Positions 27,210 to 35,851 of a DNA stretch of 54,248 bases are shown piece after piece. The DNA is from CAWUIO01 sp963922455 (GTDB lineage Bacteria > Bacteroidota > Bacteroidia > Cytophagales > Microscillaceae). The translations under genes and the position numbers were made by a program. The notes below the pieces were generated by a model. That model searched no databases. It was not told where the DNA came from and worked only from the letters and a program-made list of their open reading frames with translations. How positions within the stretch are numbered: the first letter of the stretch is position 1; each line of letters starts with the position of its first letter. Where the stretch lies: contig CAWUIO010000037.1 in assembly GCA_963922455.1 (NCBI GenBank), positions 1-54,248 of the forward strand, read 5' to 3'.

Positions 27210-27983
27210 TTAATCGTTGATAAAATTGATGAGTAATACCGTTGTGGATAATGCACTAAACAAGGTACCCAATAAGGGTAAATTACTTCGACGGCTCCGA
27301 GCCTTCAAGGGATCTACAATCACCACATCATTAGGCTTTAGGTAAAAATATTCACTCATTATCACCCTTCGGTCTGTCAGGTCTAATTTAACTACTTTTA
27401 CCTCATCCCCATCTTCTCTTAAAAGCCGTATAGATTTTCTATTGGCCAGTTCGGCCATATCCCCGGCCAATGAAAGCCCTTGAAGGAGCGTAAGCCGTTC
27501 ATTAAATACCGTATAACTTCCCGGACGCAATACTTCCCCTAAAATAGCCACTCGGAAGTTAACCAAGCGTACCAATACCGAGGCATCTTTCAGAAATTTA
27601 CTTACCTCCTCAGCAATACGGTCCTTAGTTTCATCTAAGGTCAAGCCTTGAACCCGGATCGTCCCAATCCCGCCGGGGATGTAGATATTCCCTTCCTTAT
27701 CTACGGTATATCCATTGATATATTGGGCCGCTTCTGCATTACCCAGCCCCACCTGTGCTCCAGCTTGCTGTATATTAAAAGGGTTTGCCGCTTCTTCACT
27801 GGTACTAATTACCCGAATGGATAAAATGTCCCGCTCCTTAATGATGTACTCATCTGGCTGAGTTACAATCGTTTGGGGAGTAAACGTATCGAGATCTTGA
27901 AAATATCGAAGTTTCTTATTGGAAATACAGGCGTTGAGGGAACATACCAGCCCTATGAGGAGGAGAAAGTTAACTCGATTCAT
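27210..27983 (-). CDS. Polysaccharide export outer-membrane lipoprotein (Wza/SLBB type)
   Basis: A 257-residue lipoprotein (lipobox LNAC, Cys19). It contains the polysaccharide-export domain (EYIIKERDILSIRVIS near residue 43; GNIYIPGGIGTIRVQGLTLD near 95) and an SLBB-type repeat (AILGEVLRPGSYTVFNERLT near 147). It ends with a hydrophobic stretch (LLGTLFSALSTTVLLINFI). Family members form the outer-membrane pore for capsule or exopolysaccharide. It is the first gene of the minus-strand export unit, 10 bases before the Wzc-like gene. Confidence 0.93.
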   Translation of the reverse strand: MNRVNFLLLIGLVCSLNACISNKKLRYFQDLDTFTPQTIVTQPDEYIIKERDILSIRVISTSEEAANPFNIQQAGAQVGLGNAEAAQYINGYTVDKEGNIYIPGGIGTIRVQGLTLDETKDRIAEEVSKFLKDASVLVRLVNFRVAILGEVLRPGSYTVFNERLTLLQGLSLAGDMAELANRKSIRLLREDGDEVKVVKLDLTDRRVIMSEYFYLKPNDVVIVDPLKARSRRSNLPLLGTLFSALSTTVLLINFIND

Positions 27984-28542
27984 AAATTAAGTTGGTCTAG
28001 ATACTTACTTTATTAAGCAAAGCCCTACACAGACACCTTTTAAACGAGAATTTCCCGGTTTAAGACGAAATCCGAGGCTTATTTTTATCTTTTTGGCAAA
28101 ATTTATCCGAAAACTATGATTTTCAGACTCCTTTCTCATTTAGCAACAACCAATCCAATATGAAAAAACACTCTCAAAGCAAATTAGCCCTCCTTTTATT
28201 TGGGCTCAAATACTATTTTTCATAGAACTTTATTCTTAAAAATAGGCTTTTCTCCTAAAAAAGACCGTTTTCGTATTTTTTCTTACTTTGTAATGTAATC
28301 CCTACTAAATTCCCAGTATGAGATTTTTTTCTCTACTTGGTAAATCGCTGCACTTTTAACAAACTACACGGCCGCATTTACTTTTTCTTCTTTGGCAAAT
28401 GCCATAACTTCAAACTTCTAGCGGCAAACCTCCGAAACCTTTGTGTAAATCCCAAACCCAAAGGAAGGGTTTATGTCCAAATGTTTCCATTTTTTAGACT
28501 CTTTTAGAACAATTAACAAAAATTCAAAAAATCCTATATCCT
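27984..28542. other. 559-base divergent intergenic region
   Basis: AT-rich region between the divergent export gene (27983, minus) and the transferase gene (28543, plus). It should carry both promoters, but none is clear enough to call. It contains a 21-codon open frame at 28160-28225 (plus) that reads like the start of a signal peptide (MKKHSQSKLALLLFGL) and then stops. This could be a leader peptide or a decayed gene start. No dispersed element is present. Confidence 0.45.
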
Positions 28543-29151
28543 ATGCCTGAAAAACTACCAACGGCTTTACTTATTTTTATTAAAAATCCAGAGCTAGGAC
28601 AGGTAAAAACCCGGCTTGCCGCCAAAATAGGTCAGCCGGCTGCCTTAGCCGTGTATCACAAATTATTACAACATACTCGGGAAGTAGTACAAGAAATCCC
28701 CTTCCAACGATACCTGTTTTATTCCAAATACGTCCCTGAGCAAGATGAGTGGCCTCCCCATCAATTTATAAAACTGATCCAAGAAGGGAGCGACCTGGGA
28801 GATCGTATGCAAAGGGCCTTTCAAGAAGTATTAAGCCGCGGCCACGAGAAAGCCATCATCATCGGAAGCGATTGCCCGCAACTACAAACCCAGCACCTTT
28901 TAGCCGCCGAAACGGCACTCGATACCCATAATTTTGCCATAGGTCCCGCTCAAGATGGCGGATATTACTTACTAGGTTTAAAGCAAATTGTCCCCCAAAT
29001 CTTCGCCAACAAACCTTGGAGTAGCTCCCAGGTCCGCTCCCTCACCTTACAAGATCTAGTACAAAAACAACAAAGCTATTCCTTGCTGGAAGAACTAAGC
29101 GATATTGACCAACTAGAAGATCTCGAGAAATTTCCACAATTTAAATCTTAA
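28543..29151 (+). CDS. TIGR04282-family (DUF2064) glycosyltransferase-like protein
   Basis: A 202-residue nucleotidyl/glycosyl-transferase-fold protein: LLIFIKNPELGQVKTRLAAK at the N-terminus, then AIIIGSDCPQLQTQHLLAAE near residue 105 and FAIGPAQDGGYYLLGL near residue 130. These are the hallmarks of the DUF2064/TIGR04282 family, often labelled arsenosugar biosynthesis glycosyltransferase. No arsenic methyltransferase or radical-SAM partner is in the window, so that pathway is not supported here. A 4-base gap separates it from the lipoprotein gene that follows; the two form one transcription unit. Confidence 0.9.
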   Translation: MPEKLPTALLIFIKNPELGQVKTRLAAKIGQPAALAVYHKLLQHTREVVQEIPFQRYLFYSKYVPEQDEWPPHQFIKLIQEGSDLGDRMQRAFQEVLSRGHEKAIIIGSDCPQLQTQHLLAAETALDTHNFAIGPAQDGGYYLLGLKQIVPQIFANKPWSSSQVRSLTLQDLVQKQQSYSLLEELSDIDQLEDLEKFPQFKS

Positions 29152-29155
29152 ATCC

Positions 29156-30004
29156 ATGATCCGTACTTTACTCTTATGGACCTGTTTGTCCTACTTTTTA
29201 TGTATCGTTTCTTGTGCCCCAAGCTCTCAAGACTCCCAAACCGAAGCCTTGGCCAATACGGAGGAAACCCCTACAACTCCGGTCGATAGCTCCTTTGCGG
29301 GCCTTATTGAGCAAAAGCATAAGAAACATGATTGGTATAGCCACGCTAGCCTTAGCTGTGATTTTACCCTGTATTTTAATGATAAGCTTCGCACGAAGGG
29401 CAAATTAACGATGCGAACCCATGCCGGCATGAGTAAATTAGAGCTGGAAAACGGAGTAAGCCTTTATTTTGATGGCCAAGACGCTTTTGTCTATCCCGAT
29501 TCGGCCGAATACCCCGGAGCGAGGGCCCGTTTTGATGTACTCACTTGGCCTTACTTTTTGGCCGCTCCTTACAAACTGAAAGATCCCGGAGCTAAATTAG
29601 AACCTCTTGCTAATCTCAACTTAAATGAGCAATCTTATGAGGCGGCCAAAATGATTTTTACCCAAGCGGTGGGCGACACACCTGAGGACTGGTATATTCT
29701 CTTTCGGGACCCTGCCACCCAGCAATTAGAGGCCTTGGCCTACATCGTTACGTTTGGCAAAACCTTAGAAGAAGCCAATGCCGACCCCCACTTGATCCGG
29801 TACGAAAATTACCAAGAAGTAGAAGGCATCCCTCTCGCCAGCCGGTGGACCTTCTGGGAATGGAAAGAGGAAAGCGGCCTCGGAAAGCAGATTGGCGAAG
29901 CCCAGCTGGAAAACTTCCAATTTATAGATGCGGAGGAGGAAGCCGACTACAAGGCCCCCGAGGGAAGTAGAAGAGCCGAATTGCCCCGTCCGGAGGAATC
30001 TTAA
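29156..30004 (+). CDS. DUF6503-like lipoprotein
   Basis: A 282-residue lipoprotein (lipobox IVSC, Cys20). After a Thr/Glu-rich linker comes a beta-rich domain with HDWYSHASLSCDFTLYFN and a C-terminal half reading WYILFRDPATQQLEALAYIV and RYENYQEVEGIPLASRWTFW. It resembles the DUF6503 family of Bacteroidota lipoproteins, whose fold recalls LolA/LolB-type lipid-binding barrels; that comparison is inference. Its function is unknown. It follows the TIGR04282-like gene by 4 bases. Dispersed element copy 5 begins 7 bases after its stop. Confidence 0.8.
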   Translation: MIRTLLLWTCLSYFLCIVSCAPSSQDSQTEALANTEETPTTPVDSSFAGLIEQKHKKHDWYSHASLSCDFTLYFNDKLRTKGKLTMRTHAGMSKLELENGVSLYFDGQDAFVYPDSAEYPGARARFDVLTWPYFLAAPYKLKDPGAKLEPLANLNLNEQSYEAAKMIFTQAVGDTPEDWYILFRDPATQQLEALAYIVTFGKTLEEANADPHLIRYENYQEVEGIPLASRWTFWEWKEESGLGKQIGEAQLENFQFIDAEEEADYKAPEGSRRAELPRPEES

Positions 30005-30010
30005 AGCCTT

Positions 30011-30139
30011 GGGGCTTGCCCGCGCCATCAAGATTGGTGGCTTACATCCCATGAGTACCGGCGCGGGCCGGGCTCTCGCTACTCGCCGGCCTACCCACTA
30101 CCCGCGGCGGGCTCAAACAGGCCGCTCCATCCCTAAGCC
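30011..30139 (-). repeat. Dispersed structured element, copy 5
   Basis: Minus orientation, beginning 7 bases after the stop of the DUF6503-like gene. The outer stem is GGCTT/AAGCC. The inner stem is a perfect 9-bp GCCCGCGCC/GGCGCGGGC. The core reads CGAGTAGCGAGAGCCCG. Beyond its GGCTTAGGG end (30140-30180) lies a purine-rich stretch, which is pyrimidine-rich in element orientation and is also seen next to copies 6, 7 and 8. Confidence 0.88.
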
Positions 30140-30196
30140 AAATCAGAGGAGAGAGCCGAGAAGCGAGAAAAGAGAGCTTGAAGTTGACCTACTGTA

Positions 30197-30239
30197 GCCA
30201 AAAAAGCAAATCCTTCCTCCCCAAGCTTGGACGAAGGAT
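30197..30239 (-). terminator. Terminator of the DUF192 gene
   Basis: On the minus strand, ATCCTTC and GAAGGAT (30239-30233 with 30216-30210) form a stem containing an inner CCAAGCTTGG. TTTGCTTTTTT follows. It lies 27 bases after the stop of the DUF192 gene at 30267. Confidence 0.7.
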
Positions 30240-30266
30240 CAGCTTTTTGTACAAAAGAGAGCTAGG

Positions 30267-30788
30267 CTATTTCTTAAACTCAATCAAATCACCCACTTCG
30301 ATTCCATTTTCGTCACTGAAGCCTCCATTTACTTCTACTACATACAAAACAGGAAATACCGAAGGAATCAAATCAAATGAATCGGGAATGGTATTTTTAG
30401 CTATGTTGACAATCTTCTTGTTCTCGTCTACAAAGAGGATGTCTAATGAGAAAAAAGTGCTCAACATGGTAAAAGTCTGAAAGTCTGGCTGCTCAAAACA
30501 AAACAACATCCCCGAATCCTGGGCCAGGGAATCCCGAAAGCTCAAACCTCGGCTTCTCTCAATAGGGTCATCGGCTATCTCGATATTGATCTTTACAATA
30601 CGCTCCATTGTCAGGCTATCCAAAAACTCTAATTCACCCGGAGCCAAGGTATCGGCTTCTTCCCCTCCTCCGGGGTTTCCGGGATTTCCTATGGGTTTCC
30701 AAGGAAATTCATCACAAGACCCCAGGAATAAAACCAATCCTAAAAAAAATAGGGGCAAAAACCGTTTGGCTAAGATAGATAGAGACAT
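30267..30788 (-). CDS. DUF192 lipoprotein
   Basis: A 173-residue lipoprotein (lipobox LGSC, Cys25) followed by a Gly/Glu-rich linker and a DUF192 domain: EIADDPIERSRGLSFRDSL, DSGMLFCFEQPDF, FSLDILFVDENKKIVNIAKN, VLYVVEVNGGFSDENGIEVG. The usual FWMKNT motif of the family is replaced by FTMLST, while the downstream LDILF(V/I)D part is intact. DUF192 proteins are small beta-barrels of unknown function, many of them exported. It stands alone and is followed by a terminator. Confidence 0.9.
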   Translation of the reverse strand: MSLSILAKRFLPLFFLGLVLFLGSCDEFPWKPIGNPGNPGGGEEADTLAPGELEFLDSLTMERIVKINIEIADDPIERSRGLSFRDSLAQDSGMLFCFEQPDFQTFTMLSTFFSLDILFVDENKKIVNIAKNTIPDSFDLIPSVFPVLYVVEVNGGFSDENGIEVGDLIEFKK

Positions 30789-30859
30789 AAACGCTTTGTT
30801 TTAATGCTTCAAGGGCAAAAATAGCCAAGTCCTCTGGGAGTCGTGTTATGTAAATATTA

Positions 30860-31034
30860 AGAAACTGTTTAAATTTAATTGTATGGGCTGCAAAGGGCCA
30901 TTTTAAAATAGAAATACGGGAACCTGATTTCATCAAATTCATCGCCCATAGCGCTGCTATGCGCTCCGTGTTGATCTCATCAGAACCCAAAACTGGCCCT
31001 TTTCGCCGACAAAAAATAAACTTAAACAGTTTCT
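30860..31034. mobile_element. MITE-like long inverted repeat
   Basis: The ends are an 18-base inverted repeat with one mismatch: AGAAACTGTTTAAATTTA (30860-30877) against TAAACTTAAACAGTTTCT (31017-31034). Pairing continues patchily inward (AAAGGGCCA with TGGCCCTTT) to a central hairpin CATAGC-GCT-GCTATG (30947-30961). The whole 175-bp unit is thus one long imperfect hairpin. The right half (30956-31034) recurs nearly identically at 53915-53994. It carries no transposase and would need one in trans. It lies in the 417-base gap between the DUF192 gene and element copy 6; I see no gene there. Confidence 0.75.
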
Positions 31035-31205
31035 AAGAAGATACTAAGAAATGTAGTATGGGCTCTCCCCGAACCCGATACGGAAGCGCTCCGGTAGGAG
31101 ATAGTGCCCAGTTATGCTTGTATACAGAATAGGTTCCGCCTCCCGTTTTTCGTTTCACTTTTCCAAAAATCCCTCTTCTCGCTTCTTGGCTCTCTCTTCT
31201 CAAAT

Positions 31206-31335
31206 GGCTGAGGGATAGAGCGGCCTGTTTGAGCTCCTAAGTGCCCGGCGGGGAGAGGCAGCGAGTAGCGAAAGCCCGACCCCGGCGGCACTTAGGGGAA
31301 TCAGGGTAAAAACGTACTTCGCCGGGGGCAGCCCC
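31206..31335 (+). repeat. Dispersed structured element, copy 6
   Basis: Its last base is the first base of the stop triplet of the GH113-like gene on the opposite strand. The outer stem is GGCTG/CAGCC (not GGCTT/AAGCC). The inner stem is a perfect CCCCGGCG/CGCCGGGG. The core is CGAGTAGCGAAAGCCCG. A pyrimidine-rich tract (31160-31205) precedes it. Confidence 0.9.
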
Positions 31336-32405
31336 TAATCGGTATCTGCCTGATAGCGGGAGTACCAGTCTTTTAAAAGTGATTCGGCGGGTTTGCCCTG
31401 AGGGGTATAGCCCCCTTTGATGCGTTCTGGACGACGGATCCTGGGGTACCACTTCCATAAAAAGCCACCCGCAAACCACTTTTGGGGCATACAGCTGGCA
31501 AAAAGGGCCTCAAGGGCTTGTTTTTGGCCTTGCAAATTGATGGGAACGGGATCGCGGGAACTTTCCCAAGGGCGGCGGGCGGTGTAGTCAACGCTACGGT
31601 AGCCGTACTCGGTAAAGAGCATAGGTTTACCTTTGTCTGCGCTAAATTTTTCTAGTTTTGTCAAAAGGGGTTTCCAGGCTTTTTTGAGTTCTTTTAGGCT
31701 GGGAGTTTGGGCCTCACTCAGGGGGAAATAGGCATCAATCCCGATATAGTCCAGGGATTCCCAATAAGGAAAGAGGGGATAGCTGTCCCAATTGGCCGCA
31801 TAGGTAATCTTGCCCGAGTAGTTGGCCCGAATGTCGGCAATTAATTTTTTCCAAAAGTGAGGGCGGTTGACCACGGAGCGCTTCATTTCGGTACCGATAC
31901 AAAACAGCTCGACTTCCATAGAATCGGCCATGCGCGCGTAGCCCAGTATATATTCGGCAAATTCTTCTTCCCACAGGGTCCAGTCTTCCTCTTTCTCAAA
32001 ACCAAAATCGCCCGTGAAGCCTCCCCAGCCGATCCAAAGGTGGGGTTTGAGCATAATTTTTAGGTTCTGCTCGCGGGCTAAGCGGATACAAGTCAAGACG
32101 CCTTCGGGTTTTTCGCCCCACCATTGGCGCTCGTGGTTGTGCCAAACTTTTTGCGAATCTTTGCGACAGAAGGCATAGGGCATAAGGCTTATCCACTGGC
32201 TACCCGTTTGGGCAATGACCCGAAAACTGCTGTCCCCTACCGCTCGAGGAGGCCCGACGACGCTCAGGCCGGTGATCTTATGAACTTTTTCTTCTCTCTG
32301 GGCTTCTTCGGGGGGCAATTGGTAACCCCTACTTTCCTCTACACAGCATTGCAAAGTCCAAGCGAGGGGCAGGACGAAAAAAAGTATCTGGTAAGACTTG
32401 GGCAT
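31335..32405 (-). CDS. GH113-like glycoside hydrolase, predicted exported
   Basis: A 356-residue TIM-barrel protein resembling the GH113 beta-mannanase group: WISLMPYAFCRKDS near residue 72, LKIMLKPHLWIGWGGFTGDF near 115, CIGTEMKRSV near 170 and MLFTEYGYRSVDYTARRPW near 267. The Glu residues of the GTE and TEYGY motifs are the likely acid/base and nucleophile. The hydrophobic N-terminus ends LQCC, a weak lipobox, so it is exported and perhaps lipid-anchored. It stands alone on the minus strand. Its stop touches dispersed element copy 6. Confidence 0.85.
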   Translation of the reverse strand: MPKSYQILFFVLPLAWTLQCCVEESRGYQLPPEEAQREEKVHKITGLSVVGPPRAVGDSSFRVIAQTGSQWISLMPYAFCRKDSQKVWHNHERQWWGEKPEGVLTCIRLAREQNLKIMLKPHLWIGWGGFTGDFGFEKEEDWTLWEEEFAEYILGYARMADSMEVELFCIGTEMKRSVVNRPHFWKKLIADIRANYSGKITYAANWDSYPLFPYWESLDYIGIDAYFPLSEAQTPSLKELKKAWKPLLTKLEKFSADKGKPMLFTEYGYRSVDYTARRPWESSRDPVPINLQGQKQALEALFASCMPQKWFAGGFLWKWYPRIRRPERIKGGYTPQGKPAESLLKDWYSRYQADTD

Positions 32406-32628
32406 AAGACCTCCAATTAAATTTTATATGGCTATATGTAATTGGAAAAGGAATTTCTGGGAAAAAGGTTTCTGTCCAGACCGAAAATCCTTGACAAGCT
32501 CTTAAACTTTGCGTAAACTTATCCCACCCAATCGCTAGGAGAGCCTATTTTTTAATTTTGACCTAATGTCAGTTATTTGACATCCTTTACCAGTCTTATT
32601 CTGTTCATTTGCCTAAAATTTCTTACCC

Positions 32629-33960
32629 ATGAAGCACATCCTTATTATCGGAAACGGTATTTCTGGTATCTCGGCGGCTCGTCATATTCGCAAGTTGAGC
32701 CATCACCGGATTACTGTGATTTCCAAAGAAACCGATCATTTTTTCTCCCGCACCGCCCTGATGTATATCTATATGGGGCATATGACCTACGAGAACACCA
32801 AGCCTTTCGAGGACAGTTTTTGGGAGAAAAACAAAATCGAATTGCTTCGGGCCGAAGTGACCGGCATCAACGCAGAAGCGAAATCGCTACAACTAAAAGA
32901 CAAGCCCGATATGCCCTACGATGAGTTGGTCTTAGCGGTGGGCTCTACCTATAATAGGTTTGGCTGGCCTGGGCAAGATTTGGAAGGAGTAGGTGGTCTG
33001 TATAGTTATCAAGACCTGGAATATATGGAAAAACATTCGGCCAATTGCCAAAGGGCCGTGATTGTGGGTGGAGGATTGATTGGGGTAGAAATGGCCGAAA
33101 TGTTTATGACCCGGGGCATAGACGTGACCTTTTTGGTGCGCGAAGACCGGTTTTGGGGGAACGTTTTACCAAAAGAAGAAGGTGAATTGGTGAGTCGGCA
33201 TATGCGCGAGCACCACGTTGACCTTCGCCTCAGCACTGAACTTAAAGAAATTGTAGATGATGGTAGTGGCAAAGCCCGGGCGGTGATTACCAATACCGGA
33301 GAAGAAATCGCTTGCCAATTTGTAGGGCTTACCGCCGGGGTGCGCCCTAATATTGCTTTTCTAAAAGAAACTGCCTTGGAAACCAATCGGGGCATTTTGG
33401 TTGATGAATACTTGCAAACCAACCTACCCAATGTCTACGCCATTGGAGACTGCGCCGAAAGACGGAATCCCCTACCCAATCGCCGCCCCCTCGAGCAAGT
33501 ATGGTACACAGGACGTATGATGGGCGAAACGCTTGCTCAAAGCATCTGCCAAAAGAAAACGGAATACAATCCGGGTATTTGGTTCAACTCGGCTAAGTTT
33601 TTTGATATTGAGTATCAAACTTATGGCTGGGTTTTTAATAATCTGAGAGAAGGCGAGGCGACTTTCTACTGGGAGTCTAGCGATGGGAAGAAGTGCTTGC
33701 GAATCAATTATGCCGAAAATGACGGAAGGGTGTTGGGTATCAATGTGTTTGGTATCCGCCAGCGACACGATGTTTGGGATACTTGGTTTAAGAATGAAAT
33801 TACCATAGATCGAGCCATGGAAATGCTGCCCCGGGCCAATTTTGACCCGGAGTTTTTCAAGCAATATGAGGGAGAAATTATAGCGGCTTACAATAAAGAA
33901 ACAGGTAAGCAGCTTAAAATCAAATCTAAAAAAGGACTCTGGGCCCGTTTGATGGCTTAG
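32629..33960 (+). CDS. FAD/NAD(P)-dependent oxidoreductase (NirB/rubredoxin-reductase-like)
   Basis: A 443-residue class of pyridine-nucleotide-disulfide oxidoreductase without a visible redox disulfide. The FAD site is IIGNGISGISAARHIRK at the N-terminus. The NAD(P) site is VIVGGGLIGVEMAEMFM near residue 145. The second FAD contact is NVYAIGDCAE near residue 267. It probably passes electrons from NAD(P)H to a protein partner. The neighbour 48 bases downstream is a membrane polyferredoxin, so an electron pathway NAD(P)H to FAD to [4Fe-4S] is a reasonable inference. The gene leads the plus-strand run from 32.6 to 39.6 kb. Confidence 0.9.
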   Translation: MKHILIIGNGISGISAARHIRKLSHHRITVISKETDHFFSRTALMYIYMGHMTYENTKPFEDSFWEKNKIELLRAEVTGINAEAKSLQLKDKPDMPYDELVLAVGSTYNRFGWPGQDLEGVGGLYSYQDLEYMEKHSANCQRAVIVGGGLIGVEMAEMFMTRGIDVTFLVREDRFWGNVLPKEEGELVSRHMREHHVDLRLSTELKEIVDDGSGKARAVITNTGEEIACQFVGLTAGVRPNIAFLKETALETNRGILVDEYLQTNLPNVYAIGDCAERRNPLPNRRPLEQVWYTGRMMGETLAQSICQKKTEYNPGIWFNSAKFFDIEYQTYGWVFNNLREGEATFYWESSDGKKCLRINYAENDGRVLGINVFGIRQRHDVWDTWFKNEITIDRAMEMLPRANFDPEFFKQYEGEIIAAYNKETGKQLKIKSKKGLWARLMA

Positions 33961-34008
33961 CGTACCGGTATATACCTAATTAAAATACTCATTTAAAAAA
34001 TTGTCTGT

Positions 34009-35799
34009 ATGAAATTGATTCAAAAACTTGGGGTGGGAATGTTTGTCTTGGGTATGTTGGTATTTTTAGCCAGTCTTACCTTGAGCAACTTCCAACTAAG
34101 CGATACCCTTATACAAGAGCAAATTGCCGCCGAAAAACAAGAGGCTTTTCGAGAAGAGGCCCAAGGCTTGTTGGGTAAAGCCTATCCCAACCAATTTGCT
34201 TTTGTGGGAGCCCTTTCTTTGGCTTTGACCGAAACCAATACGAGTATCAAAGAACGTTTCTCCATTACCGAGGAGGATGTTAAAAAGCTAGTGGGCCTCA
34301 ATACCGATGGAAAATACACTATCGAGACAATCGATACCGCTTTTCCTGAAGGTGAGGATGACTTGATCAACTTTAAAAACAAATCTTTTAAGGACTATAC
34401 GGGTTGGATGCACGAACGGGACTACGATGCTAGGGCCCTTGAGAAGCAACTGAGTGAGTCGACCCAAAGTATCAATAATTCCATTGAATACGCCAAAGGC
34501 TTTGGAAACGCTGAGAAGAAGGCCTTGCTTTTTAGTATGACCAAGGCGGCAAGTACGGGCTTTTTTCCGGCCAATGTGACTTGGTTGTTTTATTTGACCC
34601 TTGTTTTGTGTATTCTCGGAGCTTTTTTCTACATAGTGCCTCTCTTTTTGGAAGGTACTCCGGGTATCAAAAATAATCATATCTTTCAAAGTGGGGTAAA
34701 CAACCGCGGCTATGTGGGCATTGGTGTGGGGATCTTCTTGGTCTTATTTTACATTGCCTTGTATTTTTATCCTGAATACTTGACCAACTGGGTCTTGATG
34801 GTAGATCCGGTGAGTATGGCTTTGAGTGGCAATCCGGCCAGTCAATGGTTTTTGTACGGCTTTTTGTATACAACGTGCATTTTTGTAATGGGTATTCGGA
34901 TGTTTAGTAAGTACCGTCACAGTTCCTACCAAATTTTCCGTACGGCTTCCGTGATGTTTTTCCAAACGGCCTTTGCTTTTATCATTCCGGAAATATTAGT
35001 CCGCTTAAACCAGCCCTACATGGATTTAAAAAACATCTGGCCCCTGGATTATGACTTCTTTTTTGGCTATCAGCTGGATCAGTTCCAACAGGCTGGGGCC
35101 GTGGGTACCTTTATGTTGGTGTGGGGGGTGGCGCTTATCATCCTGGGTGTGCCCATTTTCACGTACTTTTTTGGCAAGCGCTGGTATTGTTCTTGGGTGT
35201 GCGGATGTGGGGGCTTGGCCGAAACTTTGGGAGATCCCTATCGCCAACTCTCAGATAAATCGCTTAAAGCCTGGAAAGTAGAGCGCTGGACGATTCATGC
35301 GGTGTTGGTCTTTGCCGTGGTCATGACGGGGATGACCTTGTACACCTATTTTAGTGGACACTCCCGCTTGTTGGGGCTGGATACTTACTATCTCCAAAAA
35401 GCGTATGGGTTTTGGATTGGAGCAGGTTTTGCCGGCGTAGTGGGAACCGGATTTTATCCCTTCATGGGGAATCGGGTGTGGTGTCGCTTTGGCTGTCCTT
35501 TGGCGGCTTATTTGGGCATGGTACAGCGCTTCAAATCCCGCTTCCGCATTACCACCAATGGCGGTCAGTGCATCTCTTGTGGTAACTGTTCTACCTATTG
35601 CGAAATGGGAATTGACGTGCGTTGGTATGCCCAGCGAGGGCAAAATATCGTGCGTTCTTCTTGTGTAGGTTGCGGTATTTGCTCGGCGGTATGTCCCCGG
35701 GGAGTTTTGCAATTGGAAGTAGGTCCGGAGGAAGGGCGTATCAATGACCAGCCTATTCTCATTGGCAATGATGGGGCCCGCATAGCCAATCCGGCCTAA
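34009..35799 (+). CDS. Membrane-bound polyferredoxin (NapH/NosR-like 4Fe-4S protein)
   Basis: A 596-residue protein with an N-terminal helix (about 8-28), an extracytoplasmic domain (about 30-180), several membrane helices (about 187-470) and a C-terminal iron-sulfur domain. NapH/NosR-type Cys motifs are present in the membrane part (WYCSWVCGCGG and WCRFGCPLAAY). They are followed by two ferredoxin motifs: CISCGNCSTYC and CVGCGICSAVCP. Family members carry electrons across or along the membrane. Here the partners are a FAD oxidoreductase upstream and glycosyltransferases downstream, not nitrate or nitrous-oxide reductase genes. The final acceptor is unknown. Confidence 0.88.
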   Translation: MKLIQKLGVGMFVLGMLVFLASLTLSNFQLSDTLIQEQIAAEKQEAFREEAQGLLGKAYPNQFAFVGALSLALTETNTSIKERFSITEEDVKKLVGLNTDGKYTIETIDTAFPEGEDDLINFKNKSFKDYTGWMHERDYDARALEKQLSESTQSINNSIEYAKGFGNAEKKALLFSMTKAASTGFFPANVTWLFYLTLVLCILGAFFYIVPLFLEGTPGIKNNHIFQSGVNNRGYVGIGVGIFLVLFYIALYFYPEYLTNWVLMVDPVSMALSGNPASQWFLYGFLYTTCIFVMGIRMFSKYRHSSYQIFRTASVMFFQTAFAFIIPEILVRLNQPYMDLKNIWPLDYDFFFGYQLDQFQQAGAVGTFMLVWGVALIILGVPIFTYFFGKRWYCSWVCGCGGLAETLGDPYRQLSDKSLKAWKVERWTIHAVLVFAVVMTGMTLYTYFSGHSRLLGLDTYYLQKAYGFWIGAGFAGVVGTGFYPFMGNRVWCRFGCPLAAYLGMVQRFKSRFRITTNGGQCISCGNCSTYCEMGIDVRWYAQRGQNIVRSSCVGCGICSAVCPRGVLQLEVGPEEGRINDQPILIGNDGARIANPA

Positions 35800-35817
35800 T
35801 TCACAGGAATATGTGCC

Positions 35818-35834
35818 GACCGGCGAAGCCGGTC
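35818..35834 (+). promoter_or_regulatory. Short GC hairpin between polyferredoxin and glycosyltransferase genes
   Basis: GACCGGC-GAA-GCCGGTC is a perfect 7-bp stem with a GAA loop, 18 bases after the polyferredoxin stop. CTTTT follows a few bases later. It could weaken read-through or shape mRNA decay between the two genes. It also argues that translation of the next gene starts beyond it. Confidence 0.55.
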
Positions 35835-35851
35835 AGCTGTCTTTTAAAGGT

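Noticed and set aside
28543..29151. Arsenosugar pathway gene
   Set aside because: The family label suggests it, but no arsenic methyltransferase, radical-SAM ArsS-like or DUF547 gene is near; the family is also found outside arsenic clusters.
30712..30990. 92-codon minus-strand frame across the start of the DUF192 gene
   Set aside because: It reads through the MITE-like inverted repeat and overlaps the DUF192 gene in another frame; no protein family is recognisable.
34009..35799. Nitrate or nitrous-oxide respiration locus
   Set aside because: The polyferredoxin resembles NapH/NosR, but no NapA, NosZ or maturation genes lie nearby.
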